Below, piece by piece: positions 11,820 to 22,776 of a DNA stretch of 64,000 bases. Position 1 is the stretch's first letter. Each line of letters opens with the position of its first letter. The notes beneath the pieces were generated by a model. The model was given only the letters and a program-made list of their open reading frames with translations. It searched no databases and was not told the origin of the DNA. The position numbers and the translations under genes were made by a program. The DNA is from Glomus cerebriforme (taxonomy: Eukaryota; Glomeromycota; Glomeromycetes; Glomerales; Glomeraceae), in assembly GCA_003550305.1 (NCBI GenBank), contig QKYT01000102.1, forward strand, positions 39,207-103,206, in the 5' to 3' direction.

Positions 11820-12130
11820 TATTACCTTGACCTAAAATCACTACAACCTCATTAACACCATCTCAACCTAAAATCACCACAACATCATCAACACCTTTCA
11901 CCACAACCTTATCAACACCACCTCAACCTAAAATCACATCATCACCACCTTGTCCTAAAATCACCACAACATCATCATCACCTTGATCTAAAATCACCAC
12001 AACCTCATCAACACCACCTCGACCTAAAATCACATCATCTCCACCTTGACCTAAAATCACCACAACATCATTAACACTACCTCGTCCTAAAATCACCACA
12101 ACCTCATCATCATCACCTCGAATTAANATA
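11820..12130 (+). repeat. Coding minisatellite with CpG decay
   Basis: Nine copies of a motif around CCTNNNCCTAAAATCAC, spaced about 24-57 bp, encode a Pro-Lys-Ile-Thr-Thr repeat. The dinucleotide after CCT differs among copies: CG at about 12018, 12078 and 12116; TG at about 11828, 11949, 11983 and 12048; CA at about 11865 and 11925. This is what deamination of a methylated CpG on either strand produces. Confidence 0.75.
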
Positions 12131-12559
12131 CGAAACAACACACCCTCAGTATCTTTCTCTCCATCCCAACAATCTGTTGTAACATCAAATATTATTAAAA
12201 GATATCCAAATATCAACGTACTGAGGAGTCATCAAACTTCAGGTCATGAAGAAGAAGCAGTATCTGGTAAGTAAATTGAATTTATCATACAACAATATAT
12301 TATATTACATATATACGTATCCCTCAATGTGAAATTTATAACAGAAGTCAATAAGTTGATAACTGAAAATGGCCAACTTCAGAATGAATTATATAGAGAA
12401 CGATTAATGGTAGCCAAATTAAAATGAAAAATAAACAATTTAGAAGGTAGTCTTTGGCAAGTAGAGGAGGAGAACACCTTGTTGTGTGAGTATAATGGAA
12501 TATTTGGAGTCAAAACCACTGGTCAAAAACTGATCTATCTTACAGATATCTTACAGATA

Positions 12560-13349
12560 NNNNNNNNNNNNNNNNNNNNNNNNNNNNNNNNNNNNNNNNN
12601 NNNNNNNNNNNNNNNNNNNNNNNNNNNNNNNNNNNNNNNNNNNNNNNNNNNNNNNNNNNNNNNNNNNNNNNNNNNNNNNNNNNNNNNNNNNNNNNNNNNN
12701 NNNNNNNNNNNNNNNNNNNNNNNNNNNNNNNNNNNNNNNNNNNNNNNNNNNNNNNNNNNNNNNNNNNNNNNNNNNNNNNNNNNNNNNNNNNNNNNNNNNN
12801 NNNNNNNNNNNNNNNNNNNNNNNNNNNNNNNNNNNNNNNNNNNNNNNNNNNNNNNNNNNNNNNNNNNNNNNNNNNNNNNNNNNNNNNNNNNNNNNNNNNN
12901 NNNNNNNNNNNNNNNNNNNNNNNNNNNNNNNNNNNNNNNNNNNNNNNNNNNNNNNNNNNNNNNNNNNNNNNNNNNNNNNNNNNNNNNNNNNNNNNNNNNN
13001 NNNNNNNNNNNNNNNNNNNNNNNNNNNNNNNNNNNNNNNNNNNNNNNNNNNNNNNNNNNNNNNNNNNNNNNNNNNNNNNNNNNNNNNNNNNNNNNNNNNN
13101 NNNNNNNNNNNNNNNNNNNNNNNNNNNNNNNNNNNNNNNNNNNNNNNNNNNNNNNNNNNNNNNNNNNNNNNNNNNNNNNNNNNNNNNNNNNNNNNNNNNN
13201 NNNNNNNNNNNNNNNNNNNNNNNNNNNNNNNNNNNNNNNNNNNNNNNNNNNNNNNNNNNNNNNNNNNNNNNNNNNNNNNNNNNNNNNNNNNNNNNNNNNN
13301 NNNNNNNNNNNNNNNNNNNNNNNNNNNNNNNNNNNNNNNNNNNNNNNNN
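12560..13349. other. Assembly gap (790 N)
   Basis: Run of N bases inside the cargo gene. Any reading frame that spans it is artificial. Isolated N bases also occur at 6726, 12127, 13848, 49675-49680, 49699 and 53933. Confidence 0.99.
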
Positions 13350-14406
13350 AGTCAGATAAGATCTACAAGAAATTGATTCCCAAATTAAAGAAATTGATAA
13401 GTAGGCATTATAATCTGTCGGTCACTCAATTGTCTAATTGGTTACGATTGATATATAAGCATAAAAGAGATAGAATAAGAAAGTGACAATCAGGCCAATT
13501 AGACAGAGATGACCGACGTATGCATATAAATGCCCGCTTGTCCGAAGTGAGTAGTATTTTATTTTAATATAATTCTTTTTGAGTTATTTAACAATTAATC
13601 TTTATACATTCGACAGAAAAAAAACAGGAGACTCAAAACAGCTATCAAGCTTTACGAGCAAAATGATGATAATTTACAGAAATTCGATAAAGACAAACTG
13701 CTATCGATTCTCATTCAGAATGGATTCCATTCTATCGAACAATCAGACTCAGAAGATGAAACGCGACAAAAATTGCCAAATAACAAGCGATTTTTGCATG
13801 TATACGACCATGGGTGGCATTCAGAGAAGGTAATAAAGCAATTGATTNTTATTTATTTATTTTAGTATTTATTTAGCCTTCATTTTATCTTTATTCTTAA
13901 TAGTTGAAGTACCTACTTCGGGATGTGTTAGACCCGCTGCTGAGGAAATTCAACACGCGAAAAAGCAGCGGAAGCGAATATATGATGATGATACTTACTT
14001 CACGTATAGTAAATCACTCGAGAACACTTCTAAATAGGCATACGATACTGAGAAAATCAGAAACGAAGCAACAGACGTCGAAATGTTCGAATACAGAGTC
14101 AACAATAACAATGATAAAATGACTCAATATGATGATGCGAGTTTAACAGATCCAAATTTAGATTATTTATTAAATTCAGCAGAGATGAATCTGATCCAGC
14201 CTGAAGATTTAGACAAAATTAGCGAAAGCTCGCAATCAGTAAATTGAATTGGTTTTTATTAATTTTATCACAAACTAAGATTATTTACATTATATTAGCA
14301 AAAAAATTACGAAAAGAAAGGAGTCAAAAGGGAAAAAAAAGATGATCCAGAAGAAGAAACTATTGACACTATTTTCAATGTGGAAGTAGTATATTCTGAT
14401 TCATAA

Positions 14407-15189
14407 CTAATTCCGATCTTTATCATACCATTAAAGAAGTTTTTAAGTCGAATGTCGCATGCGTCTTTCTTTTGTAACTTTATCTTTTTTCTCTTTTTAT
14501 TATTTTTATATTATATAGTTAGTTTTATATTATTAAACGGATATTATTATATGGGTTTTGTAGTTTTATAGGACATTATTATTATATATTATATGGTTTT
14601 TTTAGTAGTTTTATAGGACATTATATTATATTATATTAGACGCTTTATATAGAATGAATATTATTGATAAATAGGTCGAACTAGAACGAATTATTGGTTT
14701 TTAAGGTCAAATATATTGTTTTTTTAAGATCGAATATTTAGTTTTAAAGGTTGAATCTTGGATTTTTAAGGTCGAATTTATGGTTTTTAAAGGTTGAATA
14801 TTGGTTTTTAAAGGTCAAATTTGCTTTTTTTTTAAAAAAATCTAATAAAGTATGAATGATAGCCAAATTTTCTTTCTGAATTTGTGACAATTGGTAACCC
14901 AACTGCATCAAAAAAATTGACCTTAATTTCACAGGTTAGATTATCATTCGACCAATATTTGACCTGGTCAAATTTAGGTTGAATTGTCCTATTTCTACTA
15001 GTGATATTATTATATATATATATATCCGATTGTAATTGATAACCTTGATGTGCATGAATTACGCCAAAATTTGGTCATCAATCGGGTACCTTGCTGAAGA
15101 AAAACAAAAAAATTGAGGCTCATTTAGATCATTCTAGGGTATCCTAAAATGACCTAAATGAACCCTAATTTGGCATCGTTTTACCTATG
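14407..15189. other. 3' part of CACAGG element copy 1
   Basis: Non-coding, with repeats of the form GGTYGAATWTTGG and AAGGTCAAAT at 14680-14960, some in inverted order relative to 52650-52760 of the second element. A run ending 'AAATGACCTAAATGA' at 15145-15160 is shared, inverted, with 52475-52515. Near 15000 'CTATTTCTACTAGT' matches the complement at about 54450. Confidence 0.6.
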
Positions 15190-15192
15190 CTA

Positions 15193-17135
15193 AAGGATAA
15201 TAACCAGAGTTACCCGAAATAGAGATACTAATAGCACTTGCTGCAAAAAAGATTTTTAGATTTGAAAATTTTTAAGAAGGGCAAGTGAAAGTAATTATAT
15301 CTTATTTAAGTGATAAGGATACGTTCGTATCCTTAAAAATTAGTGAAAGCAAGACTTTATGTTATGCCTTATCAGCTATTTGCTTTGAAGACTTAACTAT
15401 TATTTTTAGTCCTTTCAAAGTGTTTATAGATGACCAAAAGATTAGAATAAACTTAGTTATATAGTATATTTAGTATATTATGTTTCTATACTTATGGTTT
15501 TAATTTTATTTTTTAGCAAGAACTCATAAATGCAGGTATTATATGTACTACTCTATATACTAATTTAGTACAAGGAGCAAGTATTCAAGAAAAGATTTTT
15601 GAAGAAATAGCATGTGGATTGATAAAAATACTGTTTGTTATACCCAAAAAATTAGCATTAAATGAAGGATTCTGTAGATTTATTACATAACTTTATGAAT
15701 AAAAAAAGGTTCATTTTGTGATTGATGAAATGCATTGTATTCTGCTATATTAGGATTTAGGTAATATAATAATATATATATATATTAGCATAAAAAATGA
15801 TCAATTAGTAATGTGACATAAAAATTTATCTTATATTACAAAGAAGCTTAGTGATGACTTGGAATATTAAAATAGTATTGAAATTGGCATAAATTATGTT
15901 ACTTACAGCAACATGTACATAATATGAAGTAAATGAAATTTGTATAAATTTGACTATAGAAGAGAATAATTTTGCATTAATCTGCAGTTCTATAAGTCAT
16001 CGATCAGAAATAATTTTTAATGTGTGAAAGAGAAAAGAAATATGAGATCAATATATTACTGAAGTTATAAGTATCATAAATGTCAATTTATTTGGCTACA
16101 TTATTATATATTGTGCAATATATTTCAGTTGCAAATATCTTTATAATAAGTTACAGGAAAATTTAACTGATATATCAATTGATTATTTCCATGATAATAT
16201 ATGAGATAATGAAAAAAAAGGTAATGAATAATTGGAAATCTGATTCTACACAAATAATAGTTGCAATATCTGCATTTGGAATAGGAATAAATTCAAATAA
16301 TATAAGTATGAGTATGCATATAAACTTTTTTATTTTTATTTTTATAATATTCACATTTTTTGCACTTTATAGCTAATCTTATTCAGGAAGCAGGACATAT
16401 AGGATGTGATAGAAATATAGTAAAACATTTTATTTTTTATAGTAAAAAAGATATCTGTACAAATTATTCTATAATAGCAAAACATCAGAAAACATTAGTA
16501 ATACAAATAATTTTTAATCTATTAAAAAAAAATAAAGATAAATGTACATTTAATAAAAAAATAAATATATATATATATATGACTAAATTATTGATTGAAA
16601 TGTCAATAGTGTATCTATTATTGCAAATATCAATATTGAAGAGCAAAGATTAATCAATAAGCTTGAACGTGCCACCAGAAAAATTTTGAAGTCATTTACT
16701 ATTGTAATTTAGAATATGAATGTCATCAATAGCTAATATAAAAATACCAAACTTGGCCAAATGAACAAAAACTACCTGTATGTGAAATATGTGACAATTC
16801 AAAACTACTTAATAGCAAGGAAGAAATCAATAAAGTTATTAAAAGTAATAAAGTATCTTATACAAAAAACGGATGAACAAATTGGTTCAGATGATGTAAT
16901 AGATGTGTTTAAAGGTAGGAAAATTGCAAAGATAAAACAAAAAAATTGGAATATATTGCCAGTATATCCAATTGAAAAAAAGGGACTGAAAACTAAAGAT
17001 TTAGTTCAATTTGTCTTGACTGATTTAGTTGTTTGTAGTCTAGTTCATGAAGAAATTATATTGCAAAAATCATTTGAAAGTAGTAAAAGCTTATCTAGCA
17101 GTATTATTGTAATTGGTATAGTACTGGATGTATAA
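15193..17135 (+). pseudogene. Dead RecQ-like DNA helicase
   Basis: Helicase motifs are readable in order across broken frames: motif 0/I region 'RFENF...EGQVKVIISYL' and 'SESKTLCYALSA' (15260-15380; the Walker A glycines are lost), motif Ia 'TIIFSPFKVFIDDQK' (15395-15440), an intron-like interruption, then 'ASIQEKIFEEIACG', motif II 'FVIDEMHCIL' (about 15716-15745, DExH), motif V 'AISAFGIGIN' (about 16265), motif VI-like 'LIQEAGHIGCDRN' (about 16378; canonical QEAGRAGRD with two changes), and a C-terminal part with Cys pairs and 'LVQFVLTDLVVCSLVHE' to 17135. RecQ helicases unwind DNA 3' to 5' in repair, and dispersed RecQ-like copies are common in fungal subtelomeres. Many stops make it non-functional. 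Confidence 0.8.
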
Positions 17136-17502
17136 GCAAATGCTAATGTACAGACTTGGTGCTATTTTGTTAAATAAATTATGTAAAATGCATTCATAAT
17201 TTTGGCTGAAATTATAGAAATTTATGGTTGTTATTATTATTATTACACAAAAAAAAATTTGCCATATGGTTTATATTGAAAATGATTTTTGTACACTACT
17301 CCCTTAAGTATAAGGATCTATTGCTAAGGGCAGTTAATAACAACTGCCATCTTTACAAATCCTTATCTTACATAACAAGTTATGCTTTTCTATATAGAGG
17401 GTATATTTGTGATTTATTTTTACATAATTATATATTCTATGGATTCCTTATAATTATAATAAATGCAATTAACTTGTCTTTTTTTTAAAAAAAAGAATAC
17501 CA

Positions 17503-17840
17503 ATAAATTCATAAATAATTATTCAAACCTTATGAATATTTAAATGGAGATAGTTTTTGAGTTTTAGTCAAATTAAATAACTTTACTTAAGCTGCAGTAG
17601 TTAATTTAATTTGACTAAAGTGCTAAAATTATACTCTAAAGTTACTGAATAGATAAAAAAATTTTCATTGGTTGGAATTATTATAAAAAATATGGATAAT
17701 TCTATAAATATTTATCCAAATCTTATGAAAATTTAGATAGAAGTAGTTTGAGATCCATTAAACAACTTTTCTTAAATTATAATAAACAATTTCATTTGAC
17801 CAAAGTGCCAAACTTACACTCTGAAATTATAGTACAAAAA
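17503..17840 (+). repeat. Two diverged direct repeats of about 190 bp
   Basis: 17503-17660 and 17690-17840 share the order of words 'ATTTATCCAAA/ATTATTCAAA CCTTATGAA', 'AGATAGTTT', 'AACTTT.CTTAA', 'TTTGACTAAAGTGCTAAA' / 'TTTGACCAAAGTGCCAAA' and 'ACTCTRAA'. A third partial unit may start at 17870. No coding meaning is visible. The sequence lies just past the RecQ pseudogene. Confidence 0.6.
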
Positions 17841-19689
17841 AATGTGTATGTATTTGTTATAAAAATATGCATAACTTCATAAATAATTATTTTAGCTTGA
17901 CAAAATAACCTTTTTTTAATAAATTATCTGATAAAATATTATAAAGAAAAAGATGGGAGAAAGAAAATTTTTGTTGCTAAACAATAAATACATGCGATCA
18001 TGTAATTATGTGTCAAAAAATCAGATACCACCTGGGGTGGCAAAGACTTTTCTATAATTTTTATAAATATATATTATCATCAACAATATAAATAATATAA
18101 ATAATTAAGTTGATTTTATAAATGTAATTTGTTAGGTATTCTTAAAATCATAATAATTATTTTTATAAATTATAATTATACTTTAAAAAGTATAAAAAAA
18201 AAAGAAAAATCCATATAATATGAAAAACCATATATTCGCAAGATTTTTTTTTATCTATTTTGCTGCGTGCATTAAAAAAAACCGGTTCGTATTATATCTA
18301 TAAATGTAAATACTAAATACAGTATTATGTATAATTACGTTATTAAGCATTAATTATGGCATGATTAAAAAATTTTGGCGGGCTGAACTTTTTTGTTTTT
18401 TTTAGTAATATCTACAATATCTACCAATACACACAGACATTTCACCTCAGCCCATAATGCAAAATGCAAGTAATATGCGAAGGAAATTCGCGCCAAAATT
18501 TTTTTAGGATAAAGATATAAGTACAGAATTATGTTGTCATACATTAAAGGGGGGTTCATGATTTAGCTAACAAACAAAATATTCTTTTTGAATATTTCAG
18601 AATTAATTCATTTTTCGTTCATCAGGTCAGTTTAAAAAGTCGAGTTGAAATTATAAATGTCGTTTGACATTGTTTAAATTTAAACGACATAATTGTTTAT
18701 TTTTAATTTTATCGAATGTTAAAAAATTTATGAATGTTTACACTTGATTCTACAGAAATTATCTTAAATTTTGAAAATATTGTTGTAATACAAATATCTA
18801 CAAATATCTCACCTCCTTTCGTAATTTTCTTATTCATTTGGTTAATATAATTAATTAATTAATTAATTCAAACAATTAATTTTCATACAACAGCTTATTT
18901 AAACAAAATATATTCTCTTGCTATTCTACATTCAAAAAAAAAAGTAATATTTGGAATAATAAAGTTTATTTACAAATAAATAATAAATTCGGTCGGGAAT
19001 CGGAAATTCACAAACTATAACACAAAATTTTTTTTTAAAGTAAAATGTTTCCGTACACGCGAAGAAACAAAAGTGGTACGATTCAGGTTTACCTCATAAA
19101 AGATCTGTTGTGCATACGGATTGCATTGAGAGAAATAATCAGATTATTTTTCTTTGTATGGAAAAATTCAATATATAGTTTTTAGCTTGATGCACAAATT
19201 ATTTGGTACTTGTAGTAGTAGTACAATTTTGGTTTTAAATTTAGAAATGATACTAATTAATTATAAATTATTTACGTGTATAAATAAAGCCATTTGCACC
19301 GAACCCAAATTTTCATACATTTTTTTTTTCTATTTCCTTTAATAAACTGATAACTTTATTGTTAGTTTAAAAAAAGTTTCTACCAAACATCGTCATTAAA
19401 AAATACTTTTACTTTATAACTTTCTTGGTAAAATTATACCTTTTAAACCATTTATTTTTTTGGTAGCTTCATATTATAGAACAGTATTTGCGAGTTAGAA
19501 AAAATTATTTCTTGTATATAAAAAATAGATTTTCAATATTTTGACTTTCAAAAATCATATTAGAAATTACCTTTAAAGCTTTTGCTGGACAATCGCATTC
19601 TTCCTTTAAAATAGAATTCTTTTATCCATTTTTATTACTCTCAAACAGCATTAAAGTAAATTTTAAAATTTATTTTCACTTAGAAAAAT
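17841..19689. other. Intergenic sequence before the PH-domain gene
   Basis: AT-rich. Features: an inverted motif 'ATGTCGTTTGACATTG' / 'AAATTTAAACGACAT' at about 18657-18692; four tandem TTAA-type units at 18850-18868; no convincing gene. The last 150 bp before 19690 are the likely promoter and 5' leader of the PH-domain gene, but no TATA or other site stands out. Confidence 0.5.
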
Positions 19690-20809
19690 ATGCAATTTGT
19701 AAACGAAGAGCAAAAGTCCGGGTGGTTGACAAAACTTGGAGGTAACGCTTTAAGGAAAACTTGGAAGCGTCGATGGTTTGAATTAAGAGGAAGTTTTTTA
19801 TATTATTATCGACAACAGGTTAGTATTTAAATTTGTGTGATAACATTCATATTTTATACATAACTAAAAATTTTAAATTTTTTAGACCGATAAAGAACCT
19901 TCAGGAGTGATAAACCTTTCTTCTTTTAACTCAATATGCCAAGATATATCCGCCACAAAAAAATCTCAATATTGCATACGTATCGAAAAGGTTGTACGTG
20001 AATCTGATTCAATTAATTCGAATATAAGTTATCGAGAAACAGCTTCAATAAAAAAAGCTACTTTATTTCTTGCATTCGCCGATAGTGAAAGTGAAATGCA
20101 AGATTGGATTACAGTACTTGAAAAACGTTTGGGTGGACGAAATATTGTTGATATTGTTTTAGATAGATTAGAACTTGTGGGAATACATAGAAGACAAGGA
20201 AGTTATGGTTCATTGAATTCTTTTTATTCCAAAAATAGCAGCTTTTGTTCTTCAGGTGGATCAACATCAGAATCGGCTTTATCTTCTAGACGTCCATCTT
20301 TAGATTCTCTTAGTTTAGATACTCCATCTTTAGATTCTAGAAAGAGTTCAATTGATTCATTCCATAGTGGACAAAATAGTGTTGCTAGTACTATTATTTC
20401 ACAAAAACAATCATCTTCTCGTCCAGAGACTCCTTCAAGTTTAGTTGAAAGGCTTGGAATAGGCCAACCAATACTTCGTAAACCTGCTTCACATTCATGT
20501 TTACAGGATAGACGTAGTGGAATTGGTCATAATAATTCTAATAATAGTAAACACGTTCGTAAACTTTCTCTTACCTTTAAAGAGTCGCCAAATCGAATTT
20601 CATCAGCTCCGCTTATTATGGTTCACGGAGAAAATTCGAAATTTAGTTCTTCGCCCGATGTCGTTTACTTTCCCAGTAACAATAATGGACTAAAAAATTG
20701 TAACAAAAAGAAGATCGAGGAAGATAAATTGATTGGAAGTCCGAATCCGCCTTCACCTGTTACTCCAATTGCGAACGTGTTCCCGAGTCATTTAGCTGAT
20801 AATAAATGA
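19690..20809 (+). CDS. PH-domain protein with Ser-rich tail
   Basis: Two exons, 19690-19818 and 19886-20809 (CAG|GTTAGT donor, TTTTTTAG acceptor, phase 0), give 350 residues. A pleckstrin-homology domain fills about residues 8-110: it opens 'KSGWLTKLGG', has the conserved 'WKRRWFELRGSFLYYY' strand pair and closes with the C-terminal helix Trp in 'EMQDWITVLEKR'. PH domains bind phosphoinositides or proteins at membranes. The rest is low-complexity Ser/Asn-rich linker with repeated 'SLDS' and 'TPS' blocks, several likely phosphorylation sites (for example 'RKLSLTF') and a Pro-rich end. No second domain is recognised, so a signalling adaptor is the best inference. The ATG is the only one upstream in frame and gives the complete PH fold. 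Confidence 0.85.
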
Positions 20810-21615
20810 ACTTTTTGTTTAAATATATTTTTTAAAAAATGAACATTGGTTTTTTTGGTTGTTAATAACCGATAATGAACAAGATAATATATCTTTGTTT
20901 CCTCTTTTTTTTTTCATTTTACAAAGTTTTGTACATATGCAATAACAAAAATTTTTTTTTTTTTTTTTGCTTCATTAATAATGATTTACCTTTCTATTTT
21001 TTTCCTATTACGTCTAATTAATTTTTTTTCTAAAAAATAAATGTATCTTGCCTTTCTTTACTTTTATATAGACTTTATTACCTTTTAATAGATATTATTT
21101 TCCCTAAAAAAGCATCATATACATTTTTATTTTTTCTTCAAACGACAGTTTCACGATTGACTTTAATCTCTGTTATAAAGTTCGTCATAGTAAAATCAAA
21201 AGTCCCATATAGTTTCGATAATTTTCCAATTCGTATTTTTAATAGATTTTTTATCATCAAATTAAAGTATTGGTGACTTTATATAAAGGTTAAATAAAAT
21301 TTATAATGACCTCGCGCAGAAATTAAACATTTTTACTTAATCATAATTTATGTGATAACTTTTATATTACTCAAAAATTACAAATTAACTAAAATAAAAA
21401 TACAATTACTTCATAAAGTAATGAACTCGCATGAAAATAATCTTTTTTTTTTTTTTTTTTTTTTTGATTAAACAATGATAAACTAAATTAATCTAATTTT
21501 TTTTTTTCGAGAAAGTCAAAAATTATTAAAACCTATTAATATATAATGAACTAATTTACTTAGTATTAGTTAATTCTGAACTTAACAATATTATCTTAAA
21601 AAACGAATAAATAAT
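20810..21615. other. Intergenic region between convergent genes
   Basis: 3' flanks of the PH-domain gene (plus) and the WBP2-like gene (minus). Long T-runs at about 20950-20968 and 21446-21465; no gene or RNA signature seen. Confidence 0.6.
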
Positions 21616-22776
21616 TTATCTCGTTATATCATCGTAGGCAGGTGGCAATTCATCTGGAGCTACTGATGGTGGTCTAACTTCAGTGGAAGTAGAAATATTA
21701 CGAGAAGTCGTGGCTTCGGCAGACGGCCCAAGGTTATTTAGAGAAGTCTCCGGCGGTACAACATTATTACAAGATGTAGTTGATGTCTGTGCTGATGAGG
21801 AGTTTTCTTGACGCGGTGTGTAAATTGGCAGCGGTTCCGTATGTTCCACAGGAGCAGTCCCTTCATTCTCTATTATTATTGAAGATTTTAGAAACTTCTA
21901 TTTGATATGCATTATTTATTGCTAATAAATATCTTTCTTAAATATAAAACCTACCAAATAATCTCAACATTAATTCTTTATAGACTGTGCTGAATTCAAA
22001 TCCGCCTAATTGATATATAATTATTAACATTTTTTTTAAAATTTTTTAAATGTATAATAGATACATACCTCCTTCTTTGAAAGTAATTTTCAATTGTCCT
22101 GGAGCTGGTAATCCTCCATTTGGAACCTAATATAATTAAATAAATTAAACAATATCAAAATAATAAAAATAATCGCAAACGCGAAATACATACCGGAGTT
22201 ACAATAGCTTGATAATAATTTGCTCCAAACCAAGGTTGTTGAAGCTTACCTTCTTTTAAATTCAAAAGGGGTATACTCAAAGACTTAAAGTGATCCAACA
22301 ATGGCCGTGAAATAAATATTACCTAGAAAATGATAAAGTTCAATACTTTGAAGTTCAACTTTGAACAAAATCAATTATACTTTTGGGAAGTTACATACGC
22401 GTTGGTTTGTTAAATATATGCCTCCGTCGGCTTTAAGAGTTCCTGCATTACCAGGATAACCACTAACATATTAATATAATAAAATAAGTCTTTTTCTTTC
22501 AAAATAAATAAAATAATAAATAAACAATAAATAAAAATATACCCGCCCATGTCCAATACAAGAGAAACCTTGCCCTGTCTATAAATTAAATAATTTGAGA
22601 GTTATATAATTATATTTTACTTGAAAACAAAATCTTCCACAACGTACTCTAAAAGAATTTTTTCTCCAGGAAGAGGTACCGGACTTTTCCCATCGGAACC
22701 GATCATAGCCCAATTCAATGCCATTTTGATTTAAAAGGAGAATAGTTTGAGTCTCCTCATAAGTTATTGCCGACAT
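21616..22776 (-). CDS. WBP2-like GRAM-domain protein with PPxY motif
   Basis: Seven exons on the minus strand: 22648-22776, 22543-22574, 22399-22462, 22194-22322, 22069-22126, 21955-22005 and 21616-21869; all splice sites are GT-AG and phases agree, giving 238 residues. The middle reads as a GRAM/PH-like fold of the WW-domain-binding protein 2 family: 'GTLKADGGIYLTNQRVIFIS', then 'KLQQPWFGANYYQAIV' (human WBP2 has 'IKQPVFGANYIKGTV', from memory), then 'GQLKITFKEGG'. The C-terminus is Ser/Thr-rich and ends with a PPAY motif (residues 230-233), a ligand for WW domains such as those of Nedd4/Rsp5 ubiquitin ligases. The likely role is an adaptor in transcription or ubiquitin signalling. Exon 2 is only 32 nt. 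The first intron acceptor was chosen to keep frame (ends GACAG); a site 4 bases upstream would shift it. Confidence 0.88.

Larger units (their letters stand above)
11504..14406 (+). pseudogene. Cargo gene of CACAGG element, broken
   Basis: Exons that fit one gene: 11504-12266, 12345 into the gap at 12560, gap to 13546, 13617-13829, 13904-14238 and 14299-14406; the introns have GT-AG ends and compatible phases. Exon 1 encodes a Ser/Pro/Thr-rich region with 'PKITTTSSTPPR'-type repeats; exon 2 a coiled coil ('LITENGQLQNELYRERL'); later exons a basic helical region ('QLSNWLRLIYKHKRDR'), 'LHVYDHGWHSEK', and an acidic end ('DDPEEETIDTIFNV'). Exon 1 holds six in-frame TGA and one TAG; exons 2 and 3 each hold a TGA; the fifth exon has a one-base shift in the A-run at 13960-13964 and a TAG. 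I do not recognise the function; a DNA-binding or structural accessory protein of the element is possible. Confidence 0.6.
10269..15189 (+). mobile_element. CACAGG-ended DNA transposon, copy 1 (with cargo gene)
   Basis: The left end is CACAGGTAGAATGCTG and the right end, read inward, CATAGGTAAAACGATG: an imperfect inverted repeat of about 16 bp. It is flanked by a 3-bp duplication CTA (10266-10268 and 15190-15192). Subterminal repeats of the form CGATTGATRAC occur near both ends (for example near 10298 and 15070). The same two ends, in reverse order, bound a second element at 52446-54701. Three-base duplications and subterminal repeats suggest the CACTA/Plavaka group, but the end sequence is not the usual CACTA and no transposase was found (790 bp of the interior are unsequenced). 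Insertion interrupted the Mutator-like pseudogene. Confidence 0.75.

Noticed and set aside
11923..12216. Minus-strand Val/Gly/Asp-rich frame
   Set aside because: It is the antisense of the Pro/Thr coding repeat, open only because of the repeat's composition.
12479..13486. Open frame of 335 codons
   Set aside because: Most of it is the N gap; only the two flanks carry real coding sequence.
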